This document shows positions 23,939 through 32,079 of a stretch of DNA of 64,000 nucleotides, in pieces; the first letter of the stretch is position 1; each line of letters opens with the position of its first letter. Where the stretch lies: assembly GCA_035292585.1 (NCBI GenBank), contig DATDPU010000128.1, forward strand, positions 24,164 to 88,163, written 5' to 3'. A program made the translations under genes and the position numbers. The notes beneath the pieces were generated by a model. It ran no database searches. It was not told the origin of the DNA and worked only from the letters and a program-made list of their open reading frames with translations. Source of the DNA: DASSFZ01 sp035292585. GTDB lineage: Bacteria > Chloroflexota > Anaerolineae > Fen-1058.

Positions 23939-26380
23939 TCCATACAACAACTGATACATCGCCAGGTGCTCGCGGATGCGCAGAAGGTAGGTGCGGGTCT
24001 CGTTGAGCGTGATGGTTTCGAGAAACAGGTCGGGGTCGCCGTGGGCGATCTCATGCCAACGTACCGCGTTGCCCGGCCCGCCGTTATACGCGGCGAGCGC
24101 GGCGTATAGATCGCCTTCGAGGTAGTCGCGTTGGCGGGCGAGATAATACGCGCCGAAGACGACGCTGACGTAAGGCTTGTACAGCTCGGCGGTGCGGTAG
24201 TTGGGCCAGTTGAGCGCCGTCGCAATCTCCTCGCCGGTCGAAGGAATGATCTGCATCAAACCGTTGGCGAACGCGCTCGACGTGGCAATGCCTTCGAACA
24301 GGCTCTCCTGCCGGATGATCGAGAAAACCAGCAGCGGATCGAGGCCGCGCGCGTCGGCTTCGGGCACGACGAGATCGGCGTAGTAGGTCGGGTAGGCCAG
24401 GCGTGCGATAAAGGCGGGTGCGGCGGGGGCCGTCCCGGCTGGAGAGATCGCGATCAAGCGCGCCGCCGCCATCAACGACGATCGATACAGACCGATGTCG
24501 CGCCAGTACAGCGATAAGGCGTACAACGCGATCGGATCGTCTTTGACGGCTGCGCGCAAGCCTTCGAATTCACTCTTGGCTTGATCGAGCCGGCCTAAGC
24601 GCCACAACTCTGCGCCGCGCTGATAACGCCCATCGTCCAGAACCGATTGCGGAATCTCTAAGCTGATCTCCGATTCGGTCTCCTGTCCGATCCACCCCGT
24701 CAGCCATGCTTCGGCTTCAGCGCGCTCGGCTTCGGCGTCAAACTGGAGATTGAACGGAAGAGATTGGAGAATAGGGAGATTGTCGCGCAGTTCGGCCGCG
24801 CGGATGCTGTAATAACTGAACGGCCTGGCTTGCGCGGCGGTGTCGAGCAACGCCTGGGCTTTGGCGCGGTCATCGGTGTTCAGCGCGAGCTTGCCCTGCC
24901 ACAGCAGCGCCGCCGGATAGGGGTCGGCGCTGGCGTGCGTGTTGCTCAGCGATTGCCAGGCGCTCAACGCCAGCCGTGTGTCATCGTCACGATAAGCGTT
25001 GACGCCGGCGGCGAACAGCGCGTCGGGCGCAGCGGGATCGCTGGGGAATGTCGCCTGCACATCTCCATACATTTCGGCGGCGCGCCCATACTCGCCGGCG
25101 CGTTCGAGCAGCAGCCCGGCGCGCAGCAGCGCATTGGGTGCGAGCGCCGCGCTGGGATAGTCTTCGGCGAAGCGCGTCAACGTCTCGATCGCCGCGTCCA
25201 GCTCGCCGCCGAGCGATTGCGCGATCGCTTTCTCGATCCAGGCCTGGCCCCAGAACTGCGAATCGGGATGGTCTTCGATCAGCGTGTCGAACTGCCGGAG
25301 CGCGGCGGGCGTGTTGTCCGCGGCCCGATACGACATCGCCAGGTAAAAGTGCGCGTCGGCGTGGTCGGCGGTCGAATCGATGAAATCGGACAGGGCGGCG
25401 ATGGCCGCCTCGTATTGGCCGGCGTAGTAATCGACCAGGCCGCGCTGAAACGCATCGACGGTGGCGCCTGCGTTCACCAGCAACACGAGCGCATCGTAGG
25501 CTTCGCCGGTGCGCGGATAAGTGTCGATGAGCGCGCGGAAAAAGTCGTAACCGGAATCGTCGCCGGAATCGAGCAGCGTCTGGCCGAGCGACAGCATGAC
25601 GTGCGCGCGATAGCTGTCGATTTGAGCAAACTCCAGGATGGCCTGGTACTGCTCGATGGCGCTCTCGAAGTCCCCGCTCAGGCGGTAAATCAGCGCGAGT
25701 TTCTCACGCTGCGCGGCGGCGATCGACGTGTCGGGCGCGGCGACGATCGCGCGCCGGTAGGCTTCGATCGCGGCTGCGGTATCGCCCGCCTGATCGTAAG
25801 CCTCGCCGATGCGCTCCTGCACGTATGACTCGATCACCTCGCCGCGCAGCTCCAGGTACTCGCGATAAGCATCGACCGCGCCGGTGAAGTTGCCGGAAGC
25901 ATAGCGCGTCTCCGCGAGCAGGAACCAGGCATCGGCCAGGCGCGAGCTGTTGGGATGAGCTTCGATGAAGCGGGTCAGCGCGTTCTCGGCGGCGACGAGA
26001 TCGCCTTGCCGCAACGCCGCTTCGCCCAGTCCGAACCAGGCGGCTTCGACCTGTTCAGCTGAGCCGGAATCCGATGCGACTGCCTGGTACTCTGCCAGCG
26101 CCGATTGATAGTCGCCGTTGTGCAGCGCTTGAGTAGCCTGGGCCAGACGCGCGGCGGGTGGCGGAGTGGGGGAGGGCGAAGGTGTGGGAGTGCTGGTCGG
26201 CGAGTTAGTTGGTTGGCTGGATGGTTGGATAGTTAGTTGGATGGTCGGTGGATTGTCGGGCGTCGCCGATGCAGGAGTGGTTGTCCCCGGCGTCTGTCCC
26301 GCCCCAAGCGTGCACGCCACGGTGACGAGCAAGCACAGCAAGGTGGGGATAAGCAGGTAAGGGTGACGGGTCGAAAGCAT
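23924..26380 (-). CDS. TPR-containing soluble lytic transglycosylase lipoprotein
   Basis: Murein-cleaving enzyme at the cell surface, 818 residues. The signal peptide ends in a lipobox (LVTVAC, Cys23). A Pro/Thr/Ser-rich linker follows, then many TPR repeats (about 80-580), and the C-terminal SLT domain. Catalytic motifs are clear: IIRQESLF with the catalytic Glu, SSAFANGLMQIIPST, and ALAAYNGGPGNAVRW. It cuts glycan strands to 1,6-anhydro ends, as in Slt70. Part of the linker (IQLTIQPSSQPTNSPTSTP) comes from a family E repeat also found in the P-type ATPase gene. The start at 26380 gives the only complete signal peptide. Confidence 0.92.
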   Translation of the reverse strand: MLSTRHPYLLIPTLLCLLVTVACTLGAGQTPGTTTPASATPDNPPTIQLTIQPSSQPTNSPTSTPTPSPSPTPPPAARLAQATQALHNGDYQSALAEYQAVASDSGSAEQVEAAWFGLGEAALRQGDLVAAENALTRFIEAHPNSSRLADAWFLLAETRYASGNFTGAVDAYREYLELRGEVIESYVQERIGEAYDQAGDTAAAIEAYRRAIVAAPDTSIAAAQREKLALIYRLSGDFESAIEQYQAILEFAQIDSYRAHVMLSLGQTLLDSGDDSGYDFFRALIDTYPRTGEAYDALVLLVNAGATVDAFQRGLVDYYAGQYEAAIAALSDFIDSTADHADAHFYLAMSYRAADNTPAALRQFDTLIEDHPDSQFWGQAWIEKAIAQSLGGELDAAIETLTRFAEDYPSAALAPNALLRAGLLLERAGEYGRAAEMYGDVQATFPSDPAAPDALFAAGVNAYRDDDTRLALSAWQSLSNTHASADPYPAALLWQGKLALNTDDRAKAQALLDTAAQARPFSYYSIRAAELRDNLPILQSLPFNLQFDAEAERAEAEAWLTGWIGQETESEISLEIPQSVLDDGRYQRGAELWRLGRLDQAKSEFEGLRAAVKDDPIALYALSLYWRDIGLYRSSLMAAARLIAISPAGTAPAAPAFIARLAYPTYYADLVVPEADARGLDPLLVFSIIRQESLFEGIATSSAFANGLMQIIPSTGEEIATALNWPNYRTAELYKPYVSVVFGAYYLARQRDYLEGDLYAALAAYNGGPGNAVRWHEIAHGDPDLFLETITLNETRTYLLRIREHLAMYQLLYGSGNR
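26198..26265. repeat. Family E repeat inside the transglycosylase gene
   Basis: GTTAGTTGGTTGGCTGGATGG-type tandem units encode the Pro/Thr/Ser linker after the lipobox. The same unit lies inside the P-type ATPase gene (4126-4178). Confidence 0.75.
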
Positions 26381-26456
26381 GGGCGTCTCGCTGCGTCATT
26401 ATTGCGGACTACAGGTCATGTGTCAATGCGGCTAATGGGCCGGGGTACTCACTTTA

Positions 26457-26489
26457 AGAAACCTGGTTTCTGCCAGAAACCAGGTTTCT
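26457..26489. repeat. Inverted repeat AGAAACCTGGTTTCT
   Basis: AGAAACCTGGTTTCT followed by AGAAACCAGGTTTCT with a three-base gap; a near-perfect dyad between divergent genes. Only one copy is in the window. Confidence 0.7.
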
Positions 26490-26511
26490 ATGATGTATGC
26501 CTGCAACTCAA

Positions 26512-26540
26512 TTGACAGATGATCGGGGTCATGTTAGACT
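26512..26540 (+). promoter_or_regulatory. Sigma70-like promoter of mtnA
   Basis: TTGACA (26512-26517), 17 bases, TAGACT (26535-26540). The -10 is part of a perfect dyad, AGACTTC-CCGCC-GAAGTCT (26536-26554), which could be an operator. Start would be near 26547. Confidence 0.6.
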
Positions 26541-26567
26541 TCCCGCCGAAGTCTTTATGGATGTTCC

Positions 26568-26598
26568 ACCGCTCTCTCCTTGGGTGAGGGCGGTTTTT
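26568..26598 (+). terminator. Terminator-like hairpin in the mtnA leader (possible attenuator)
   Basis: ACCGCTCTC (26568-26576) pairs with GAGGGCGGT (26586-26594), nine pairs with one G-U, then a T-run to 26598. It lies between the mtnA promoter and the start codon. No rightward gene precedes it, so it is best read as a conditional terminator. Confidence 0.6.
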
Positions 26599-26612
26599 AT
26601 GCAGAGGCTGTG

Positions 26613-27680
26613 ATGGACGAAGCACTCGAGCGGACAATCGAATGGCGCGCGACGCCCACCGGCGCTGTGGTCAAGATGATCGACCAGCGCGCCCTGCCGC
26701 ATCGATATGTCATCCTCTCCTATACCGATTACCACGACGTGGCCGAAGCGATCCGGACGATGGTGATTCGCGGCGCGCCGGCGATCGGCGCGGCGGCGGC
26801 GTTCGGTCTGGCGCTGGCAGGCTTGCAGAGCCAGGCGACGGATCGCCTGGCGTTGCTGCGCGACCTTGAAGCGGCCGCCGAAGTGCTGCGCCGATCGCGC
26901 CCGACGGCCGTCAATCTGTTTTGGGCGATCGATCGGATGTTGCGCGCGGCGACCGACGAGTCGCTTAATTCCGTCGACGAGGCGCGCGAGCGCCTGGTTC
27001 GCGAAGCGCAGCGACTGGCCGACGAAGATGTGGAGATCAACCGGCGCATGGCCGAGCACGGGGCTGCGCTGATTCGCGACGGCGATACGATCCTGCATCA
27101 TTGCAACACGGGGGCGCTGGCCGCCGTCGATTGGGGTACGGCGCTGGGCGTGATCCGGATGGCGCACGTACAGGGCAAGCGCGTTCACGTGCTGGTCGAT
27201 GAGACACGCCCGCGACTGCAAGGCGCGCGGCTGACGACGTGGGAACTGATGCGTTGGGGCGTGCCGCTGACGCTGATCGCCGATAATGCTGCCGGGCATT
27301 ACCTGCGAAGCGGCAAGGTCAACCTGGTGCTGGTCGGGTCCGATCGCACGGCGGCGAATGGCGACGTGGCGAACAAAATTGGAACGTACCCGCTGGCGGT
27401 GCTGGCGAAGGAGAACGGCGTCCCGTTCTACCCGGTCGTGCCGACTTCCACTATCGACCTCAACCTGAACGGCGGCGATGAAATCCCGATTGAAGAACGC
27501 GACGAGCGCGAAGTCACCGAGATCGAAGGTGTGCGTGTTGCACCGGCCGGGGTGAAGGTAAGCAATCCCGCCTTTGACGTGACGCCGCATCGCTACGTGA
27601 CCGGCATCGTCACCGAGAATGGCATTGCCTACCCGCCGTTTGAGATATCTTTGCGGCGTGTGGTGCGTGGGAACGAGTAA
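26613..27680 (+). CDS. mtnA: Methylthioribose-1-phosphate isomerase
   Basis: Cytosolic enzyme of the methionine salvage pathway, 355 residues, converting 5-methylthioribose-1-phosphate to methylthioribulose-1-phosphate. Family motifs: MVIRGAPAIGAAAAFG, HHCNTGALA with the catalytic Cys, DETRPRLQGARLT with the catalytic Asp region, and VVGSDR-like VGSDRTAANGDVANKIGT. The related eIF2B-alpha-like ribose-phosphate isomerases are the alternative. The ATG at 26613 has AGAGG upstream and starts MDEALERTIEW; the earlier ATG at 26580 lies in the terminator-like hairpin. The nearby ahcY also handles S-adenosylmethionine by-products. Confidence 0.92.
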   Translation: MDEALERTIEWRATPTGAVVKMIDQRALPHRYVILSYTDYHDVAEAIRTMVIRGAPAIGAAAAFGLALAGLQSQATDRLALLRDLEAAAEVLRRSRPTAVNLFWAIDRMLRAATDESLNSVDEARERLVREAQRLADEDVEINRRMAEHGAALIRDGDTILHHCNTGALAAVDWGTALGVIRMAHVQGKRVHVLVDETRPRLQGARLTTWELMRWGVPLTLIADNAAGHYLRSGKVNLVLVGSDRTAANGDVANKIGTYPLAVLAKENGVPFYPVVPTSTIDLNLNGGDEIPIEERDEREVTEIEGVRVAPAGVKVSNPAFDVTPHRYVTGIVTENGIAYPPFEISLRRVVRGNE

Positions 27681-27685
27681 TGCCT

Positions 27686-27755
27686 GTTTACTTGCTACCT
27701 GTATACCAGTGGTGGGTAGACAGGTAAACAGGTAGCAGGTAGACCTGATACGCGA
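27686..27755. repeat. Family A repeat between mtnA and rfbF
   Basis: TGTTTACTTGCTACCTGTATACC facing GGTAGACAGGTAAACAGGTAGCAGGTAGACC; an imperfect dyad that fills the spacer. Confidence 0.8.
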
Positions 27756-27757
27756 TC

Positions 27758-28546
27758 ATGACAGAGCTTCTTCCAGTCGTCATCTTGTGCGGCGGCGCAA
27801 GCACGCGCCTGCGCGGGTCGGGCCTTGACGATCTGCCCAAGCCGCTGATCCCCATTGGCGAGCGGCCGATGTTGTGGCACATCATGAAGCTCTACGCCGC
27901 GTTCGGTCACAGCGATTTTGTGCTGGCGCTCGGTTATCGCGGTGAGATGATCCGGCGTTACTTTTTGGAATACGAGCCGATGAGCCGCGATTTCACGATC
28001 GCGCTCGGCCAGGCGCGGCGCATCGAGTATCACGCCGATCACGCCGAGTCGAATTGGCGCGTGACGCTGGCCGACACCGGCGCGACGGCCCACACCGGCG
28101 CACGGGTTAAAAGGATTGAGCGGTATATTCCGGGCGAGCGATTCTTCGTGACCTACGGCGACGGCGTCGGCAATGTGGACCTCGACCAGCTGCTCGCGTT
28201 TCATCGCGGGCACGGCAAACTGGCAACTCTCACCGGCGTGCGCCCCTTCTCGCAGTTTGGCGTCATGGAGACCGATGGAACTCGGGTGACCGGTTTCCGC
28301 GAGAAGCCGCAGGTGGAAGGCTACGTCAACGGCGGGTTCTTCGTCTTCGAGCGCGGCGTGTTCGATTACCTGGAAGAGCCGGACGACCTGGAGCTGGAAA
28401 AGGAGCCGCTGCAGAACCTGGCGCGTGACGGGCAGTTGTGCGTCTACCCGCACACCGGGTTCTGGCGCGCGATGGATACCTTCAAAGATGTGCAAGCCCT
28501 GACGGCGATCTGGGAGAGCGGTCAGGCGCCGTGGAAGGTGTGGTAG
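27758..28546 (+). CDS. rfbF: Glucose-1-phosphate cytidylyltransferase
   Basis: Makes CDP-glucose from CTP and glucose-1-phosphate, the first step to CDP-3,6-dideoxyhexoses. 262 residues. The nucleotidyltransferase signature VVILCGGASTRLRG...LPKPLIPIG is at the N-terminus, then YGDGVGNVD (metal-binding Asp), GVMETDG, GFREKP and VNGGFFVFE, all typical of RfbF rather than RfbA. It opens a cassette with rfbG, an SDR and rfbH in the same direction. Confidence 0.93.
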   Translation: MTELLPVVILCGGASTRLRGSGLDDLPKPLIPIGERPMLWHIMKLYAAFGHSDFVLALGYRGEMIRRYFLEYEPMSRDFTIALGQARRIEYHADHAESNWRVTLADTGATAHTGARVKRIERYIPGERFFVTYGDGVGNVDLDQLLAFHRGHGKLATLTGVRPFSQFGVMETDGTRVTGFREKPQVEGYVNGGFFVFERGVFDYLEEPDDLELEKEPLQNLARDGQLCVYPHTGFWRAMDTFKDVQALTAIWESGQAPWKVW

Positions 28547-28548
28547 AT

Positions 28549-28585
28549 TCGGTAGCAGGTAAACCGGTAGCAGGTAGATATAGCC
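28549..28585. repeat. Family A repeat fragment
   Basis: GGTAGCAGGTAAACCGGTAGCAGGTAGATA directly precedes the family J element; the matching arm (TTACCTGTTTCCTTGTTTACTGTCTACC, 28692-28719) follows it. The family J element therefore looks inserted into a family A repeat. Confidence 0.7.
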
Positions 28586-28676
28586 AGGACTTACGCAGTT
28601 GCATGTTGCTGCCGCAGTTGTACTGCGGCAGATGGGGCGGCGGCAGTGCAACTGCCGCACCAACTGCGTAAGTCCT
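28586..28676. mobile_element. 91-bp MITE-like element, family J, copy 2
   Basis: Same 91-bp length and inverted ends as the element at 10125-10215, with three differences by eye. ATAGC occurs on both sides within a base or two of the ends, like a short target duplication. It splits a family A repeat, so it arrived later. Confidence 0.75.
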
Positions 28677-28739
28677 AATAGCGTAAGTGGCTTACCTGTT
28701 TCCTTGTTTACTGTCTACCCTTCGTGGAGAAGCCGTTCG

Positions 28740-29762
28740 GTGGGAAATGAATTCTGGACAGGCCGCCGCGTTTTGGTCACTGGCTGCACGGGTATTCTCG
28801 GCTCGTGGCTGACGCATGCGCTCATTGAAGCCCATGCGGAAGTCATCGGGCTGGTGCATGCTCGGGCGCCGGAGAGTAACCTGTTTCGGCTGGGGACGCA
28901 CGCCTGCATCGTGCAGGTGGACGGCGACCTCACCGAGTATCATTTACTCGAACGTGTGTTGAATGAGTACGAGATCGAGGTCGTTTTCCATCTCGCGGCT
29001 CAGTCGCTGGTGCACGTGGCAAGCCAGCAGCCGGTCGACACGTTCGAGACGAATGTGCGCGGGACGTGGCTGCTGCTCGAAGCCTGCCGGCTGTCGAAGA
29101 CGGTCAAGCGCATCGTCGTCGCCTCTTCGTATCGGGCCTACGGCGTTCAAGGTGCGCTGCCTTACACGGAAGCCGCGTCGCTGGAAGGGCGGAGTGCGTA
29201 TGATACCTCCAAGGCGTGCACCGATCTGATCGCACAGGCTTTCGCGCACACCTATGAGCTGCCGCTCGCCGTCACGCGCTGTGGCAACATTTACGGCAGC
29301 GGCGACCTGAACTGGGATCGGCTCGTTCCAGGCGCCATGCGGAGTGTGGTGTGTGGTGAGCCGCCGGTCATTCGCAGCGATGGGACGTTACAGCGCGATT
29401 ACTTATACGTGGACGATGCCGTCGCCGGCTACTTGTGCCTGGCCGAGCGGCTGGACGATACCGCGCTGTACGGCCAGGCGTTCAACTTTGGGATGGACGC
29501 CCCTCGGTCGGTGCTGGAGATCGTCGAGACGATCATCGGTCTTTCCGATCACGCCGAGCTGAAACCGATTATCCTGAACAGCGCCGGCCACGAAATCCAG
29601 CAGCAATATCTCTCCAGCGAGAAAGCGCGGCGAGTGTTAGGCTGGCAGCCGCGCTATTCGCTCGAAGCGGGACTGCGGCAAACGCTGGCGTGGTATCGCG
29701 CTTACCTGTCTATGAAAGAGACCTCGAAGGTCTCTGCGGAGCGCACCCGAAGCGTGGCGTAA
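28740..29762 (+). CDS. rfbG: CDP-glucose 4,6-dehydratase
   Basis: Extended short-chain dehydrogenase, about 340 residues, converting CDP-glucose to CDP-4-dehydro-6-deoxyglucose. The NAD motif VTGCTGILGSWL is at about residues 12-23, and the catalytic Tyr/Lys pair is in SAYDTSKACTD. The later QRDYLYVDDAV and the FNFGMD block are typical of RfbG. The GTG at 28740 is chosen: GGAGA lies upstream and it opens directly into the Rossmann fold, while a longer reading would run through the family J repeat. The C-terminal tail (about MKETSKVSAERTRSVA) is encoded by a family I repeat. Confidence 0.9.
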   Translation: MGNEFWTGRRVLVTGCTGILGSWLTHALIEAHAEVIGLVHARAPESNLFRLGTHACIVQVDGDLTEYHLLERVLNEYEIEVVFHLAAQSLVHVASQQPVDTFETNVRGTWLLLEACRLSKTVKRIVVASSYRAYGVQGALPYTEAASLEGRSAYDTSKACTDLIAQAFAHTYELPLAVTRCGNIYGSGDLNWDRLVPGAMRSVVCGEPPVIRSDGTLQRDYLYVDDAVAGYLCLAERLDDTALYGQAFNFGMDAPRSVLEIVETIIGLSDHAELKPIILNSAGHEIQQQYLSSEKARRVLGWQPRYSLEAGLRQTLAWYRAYLSMKETSKVSAERTRSVA

Positions 29763-29783
29763 GGGCAGCGACCTCCAAGGTCT
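29718..29783. repeat. Family I repeat at the rfbG 3' end
   Basis: AGACCTCGAAGGTCT at one end and GACCTCCAAGGTCT at the other. It supplies the last codons of rfbG and its stop. Confidence 0.7.
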
Positions 29784-29785
29784 AA

Positions 29786-30751
29786 ATGATGTCGAACTGG
29801 CGCGGTAGGCGTATTCTGGTCACCGGGGCGACCGGGTTCATTGGCGCGCATTTGGCGACGCGCTTGGTGGCGGCGGGCGCGCAGGTTTCCGCGTTTCGAC
29901 GGACCGGGGTGACACAACCGGGATGCGTTCCGGGGATCGATTGGCACGAAGTTGACTTGCGCACCTATGGCGCGGTATCGAATGCGGTGCAGGCGATCCA
30001 GCCCGAGCGCGTGTTTCATCTGGCGGCCGCGGGCGTGACCGATCCATTTCTCTCGCCCGACGCCGCCATTCGAGCCAACCTGTACGGCGCGCTGCACCTG
30101 CTGCGGGCCGTGAACGGCGCGGCGCCGGTCATGGTGGCCCGGACACCCGGCGAGCGGTATGCGCTGAATGTGTACGCGGCCGCTAAGGCGGCGGCGTGGA
30201 CTTTCTGCAAGATGCTGCGCCGGACGCACAACTGGCCCATCGTCGGCGTGATGCCGTTTCAAGTGTATGGGCCGGGTCAACCGGCCCGCTCGCTGGTTCC
30301 GGCGGCGATCGCCGCTGCCTTGCGCGGCCAAGATTTTCCGATGACACACGGCGAGCAGCAGCGTGACTGGGTGTATGTCGAGGATGTGGTTGAGGCATTC
30401 GTGCAGGTAGGTTCGCATGAGAGTCGGCGACTGAGTCGGCGACTGAGTCGGCGACTGGAGTCGCCTCCTACACAAGCGCCTCCTACAGACATGCCTCCTA
30501 CGCTCGAGGTCGGGACCGGGCGCGCGACACCCGTGCGCGAGGTGGTCGAGTTGATTTATCGCCTGGTGGGCGGATCGGGCAAGCCGCTGATTGGGGTGTT
30601 GCCGGCGCGGCCGGGTGAAGTCGATCGACAGGTCGCGGACGCCGAACGGACCGAGCAGCAAATCGGCTGGCGGGCGCGCGTATCGTTGGAAGATGGCTTA
30701 CGGGAGACGATCGAATGGGTACACAAGTGGCCGAGCGCATCGATCAACTGA
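29786..30751 (+). CDS. NAD-dependent sugar epimerase/reductase (SDR) of the CDP-sugar cassette
   Basis: Extended SDR of 321 residues. NAD motif LVTGATGFIGAHL (11-23) and the catalytic pair Y130 and K134 in NVYAAAKAAAW; RDWVYVEDVVEAF marks the sugar-binding half. Position between rfbG and rfbH suggests a CDP-abequose or CDP-paratose synthase-like role (4-keto reduction), but sequence alone does not fix the substrate. Residues of about 209-239 (SHESRRLSRRL... then Pro/Thr-rich) are encoded by a family G repeat and interrupt the fold without a frameshift. The end overlaps rfbH by 37 bases. Confidence 0.85.
   Translation: MMSNWRGRRILVTGATGFIGAHLATRLVAAGAQVSAFRRTGVTQPGCVPGIDWHEVDLRTYGAVSNAVQAIQPERVFHLAAAGVTDPFLSPDAAIRANLYGALHLLRAVNGAAPVMVARTPGERYALNVYAAAKAAAWTFCKMLRRTHNWPIVGVMPFQVYGPGQPARSLVPAAIAAALRGQDFPMTHGEQQRDWVYVEDVVEAFVQVGSHESRRLSRRLSRRLESPPTQAPPTDMPPTLEVGTGRATPVREVVELIYRLVGGSGKPLIGVLPARPGEVDRQVADAERTEQQIGWRARVSLEDGLRETIEWVHKWPSASIN
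30410..30503. repeat. Family G repeat inside the SDR gene
   Basis: Three GAGTCGGCGACT units followed by GGAGTCGCCTCCTACA and GCCTCCTACA units. It adds about 31 codons in frame. Confidence 0.8.
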
Positions 30752-32079
30752 CTGAGCAACCAACCGATCCCGCCGAGGCCCTGCGCGAGGAAATCCTGGC
30801 GAAGGTCGCCGAGTATTATCGGCTTAAGTATGCCGACCAGCCGTTCGCGCCGGGCCAGACGCGCGTGCAGTATGCCGGCCGGGTCTTCGACGAGCAGGAG
30901 ATGATGCACGCCGCGGACGCGGTGCTCGACTTTCGGTTGACGCACGGTCGTTTCGGCCAGGCGTTCGAGCGCAAGTTGGGCGCCTTCCTGGGCCTGCGCG
31001 AAATCATCCCCGTCAACTCCGGCTCGTCGGCTAACCTCGTCGCCGTGACGACGTTGTGCGCGCGGCAGCTGCGTAACGGCCTGCGTCCGGGCGATGAAGT
31101 GATCACGCCCGCCGTGACTTTCCCCACGACGCTCGCGCCGATCGTGCAAAATCGGCTGGTGCCGGTGCTGGTCGATTGCCAGCTCGGAAACTACAATATC
31201 GACGTCGATCAATTGGAGGCGGCGCGGTCGGATCGGACGCGGGCGGTCTTCGCCCCGCACACGCTGGGCAACCCGATCGATATGGATCGGCTCGTCGCGT
31301 TTTGCAGGCAGCACAACCTGTTCCTGATCGAGGATACCTGCGACGCGCTGGGCAGCACGTTCGATGGGAAACTGGTCGGCGCCTTCGGGCACTTCGGCAC
31401 GTTGAGCTGCTATCCGGCTCACCACATCACGACCGGCGAAGGCGGGGTCGTTTTCACCAACAGTCTCCGCCTGGCGCGCCTGGCGCGCACTATCCGCGAT
31501 TGGGGCCGTGATTGCTTTTGTAACTACGACAATCCGCCGAATGGCAAATGCGGTCACCGGCTCGACTGGAAAATTCCCGGCTCCAGCGAACCGTACGACC
31601 ATCGCTACCTGTACACCGAGATCGGCTACAACCTCAAGATGACCGAGCTGCAAGCGGCGATCGGCGTGGCGCAGGTGGATAAGCTGCCGATGTTCATCGA
31701 GAAGCGCAAACAGCATTTCCGTTTGATCGACGCGGGCTTGCGCCGCTACGAAGAGCATCTGCTCCTCCCGACGCAACACCCCAAAGCCGACCCATCCTGG
31801 TTCGCCTTCCCGCTCACGGTGCGCCCCGGCGCTCCGTTTACGCGCAAACAGATCACGCAGTTCCTGGAAGATCACAAAGTCGAGACACGTTACCTGTTTT
31901 CGGGCAACATCTTGCAGCAGCCGGGCTACCGCGATATCGAGCGGCGCGTCGTTGGCAGCCTGCCTAACTCAGACATCGTGCTGAAGGGCGCCTTCTTTGT
32001 AGGCGTGTATCCTGGGCTGGACCAGGCGCGGATCGACTATCTGCTGGGCGTGTTCCATGACTTCTTCGCCAATCTCTGA
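30715..32079 (+). CDS. rfbH: CDP-4-dehydro-6-deoxyglucose 3-dehydratase (E1)
   Basis: PMP/[2Fe-2S] enzyme of 454 residues that removes the C3 hydroxyl on the way to CDP-3,6-dideoxyhexoses. It has the DegT/DnrJ/EryC1 aminotransferase fold, but the cofactor Lys is replaced by His (H237 in AHHITTGEGG), the mark of RfbH. The cluster cysteines are visible as C209, C267, C269 and C279; the C-X57-C-X1-C spacing agrees with the E1 family, with a slightly longer last gap. It needs a reductase (E3, RfbI/AscD-like) that is not in the window. Confidence 0.93.
   Translation: MGTQVAERIDQLTEQPTDPAEALREEILAKVAEYYRLKYADQPFAPGQTRVQYAGRVFDEQEMMHAADAVLDFRLTHGRFGQAFERKLGAFLGLREIIPVNSGSSANLVAVTTLCARQLRNGLRPGDEVITPAVTFPTTLAPIVQNRLVPVLVDCQLGNYNIDVDQLEAARSDRTRAVFAPHTLGNPIDMDRLVAFCRQHNLFLIEDTCDALGSTFDGKLVGAFGHFGTLSCYPAHHITTGEGGVVFTNSLRLARLARTIRDWGRDCFCNYDNPPNGKCGHRLDWKIPGSSEPYDHRYLYTEIGYNLKMTELQAAIGVAQVDKLPMFIEKRKQHFRLIDAGLRRYEEHLLLPTQHPKADPSWFAFPLTVRPGAPFTRKQITQFLEDHKVETRYLFSGNILQQPGYRDIERRVVGSLPNSDIVLKGAFFVGVYPGLDQARIDYLLGVFHDFFANL

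Noticed and set aside
28599..28739. Longer N-terminus for rfbG
   Set aside because: It would be coded by the mobile-element-like family J repeat and a family A repeat; the GTG at 28740 has a Shine-Dalgarno and opens into the Rossmann motif.
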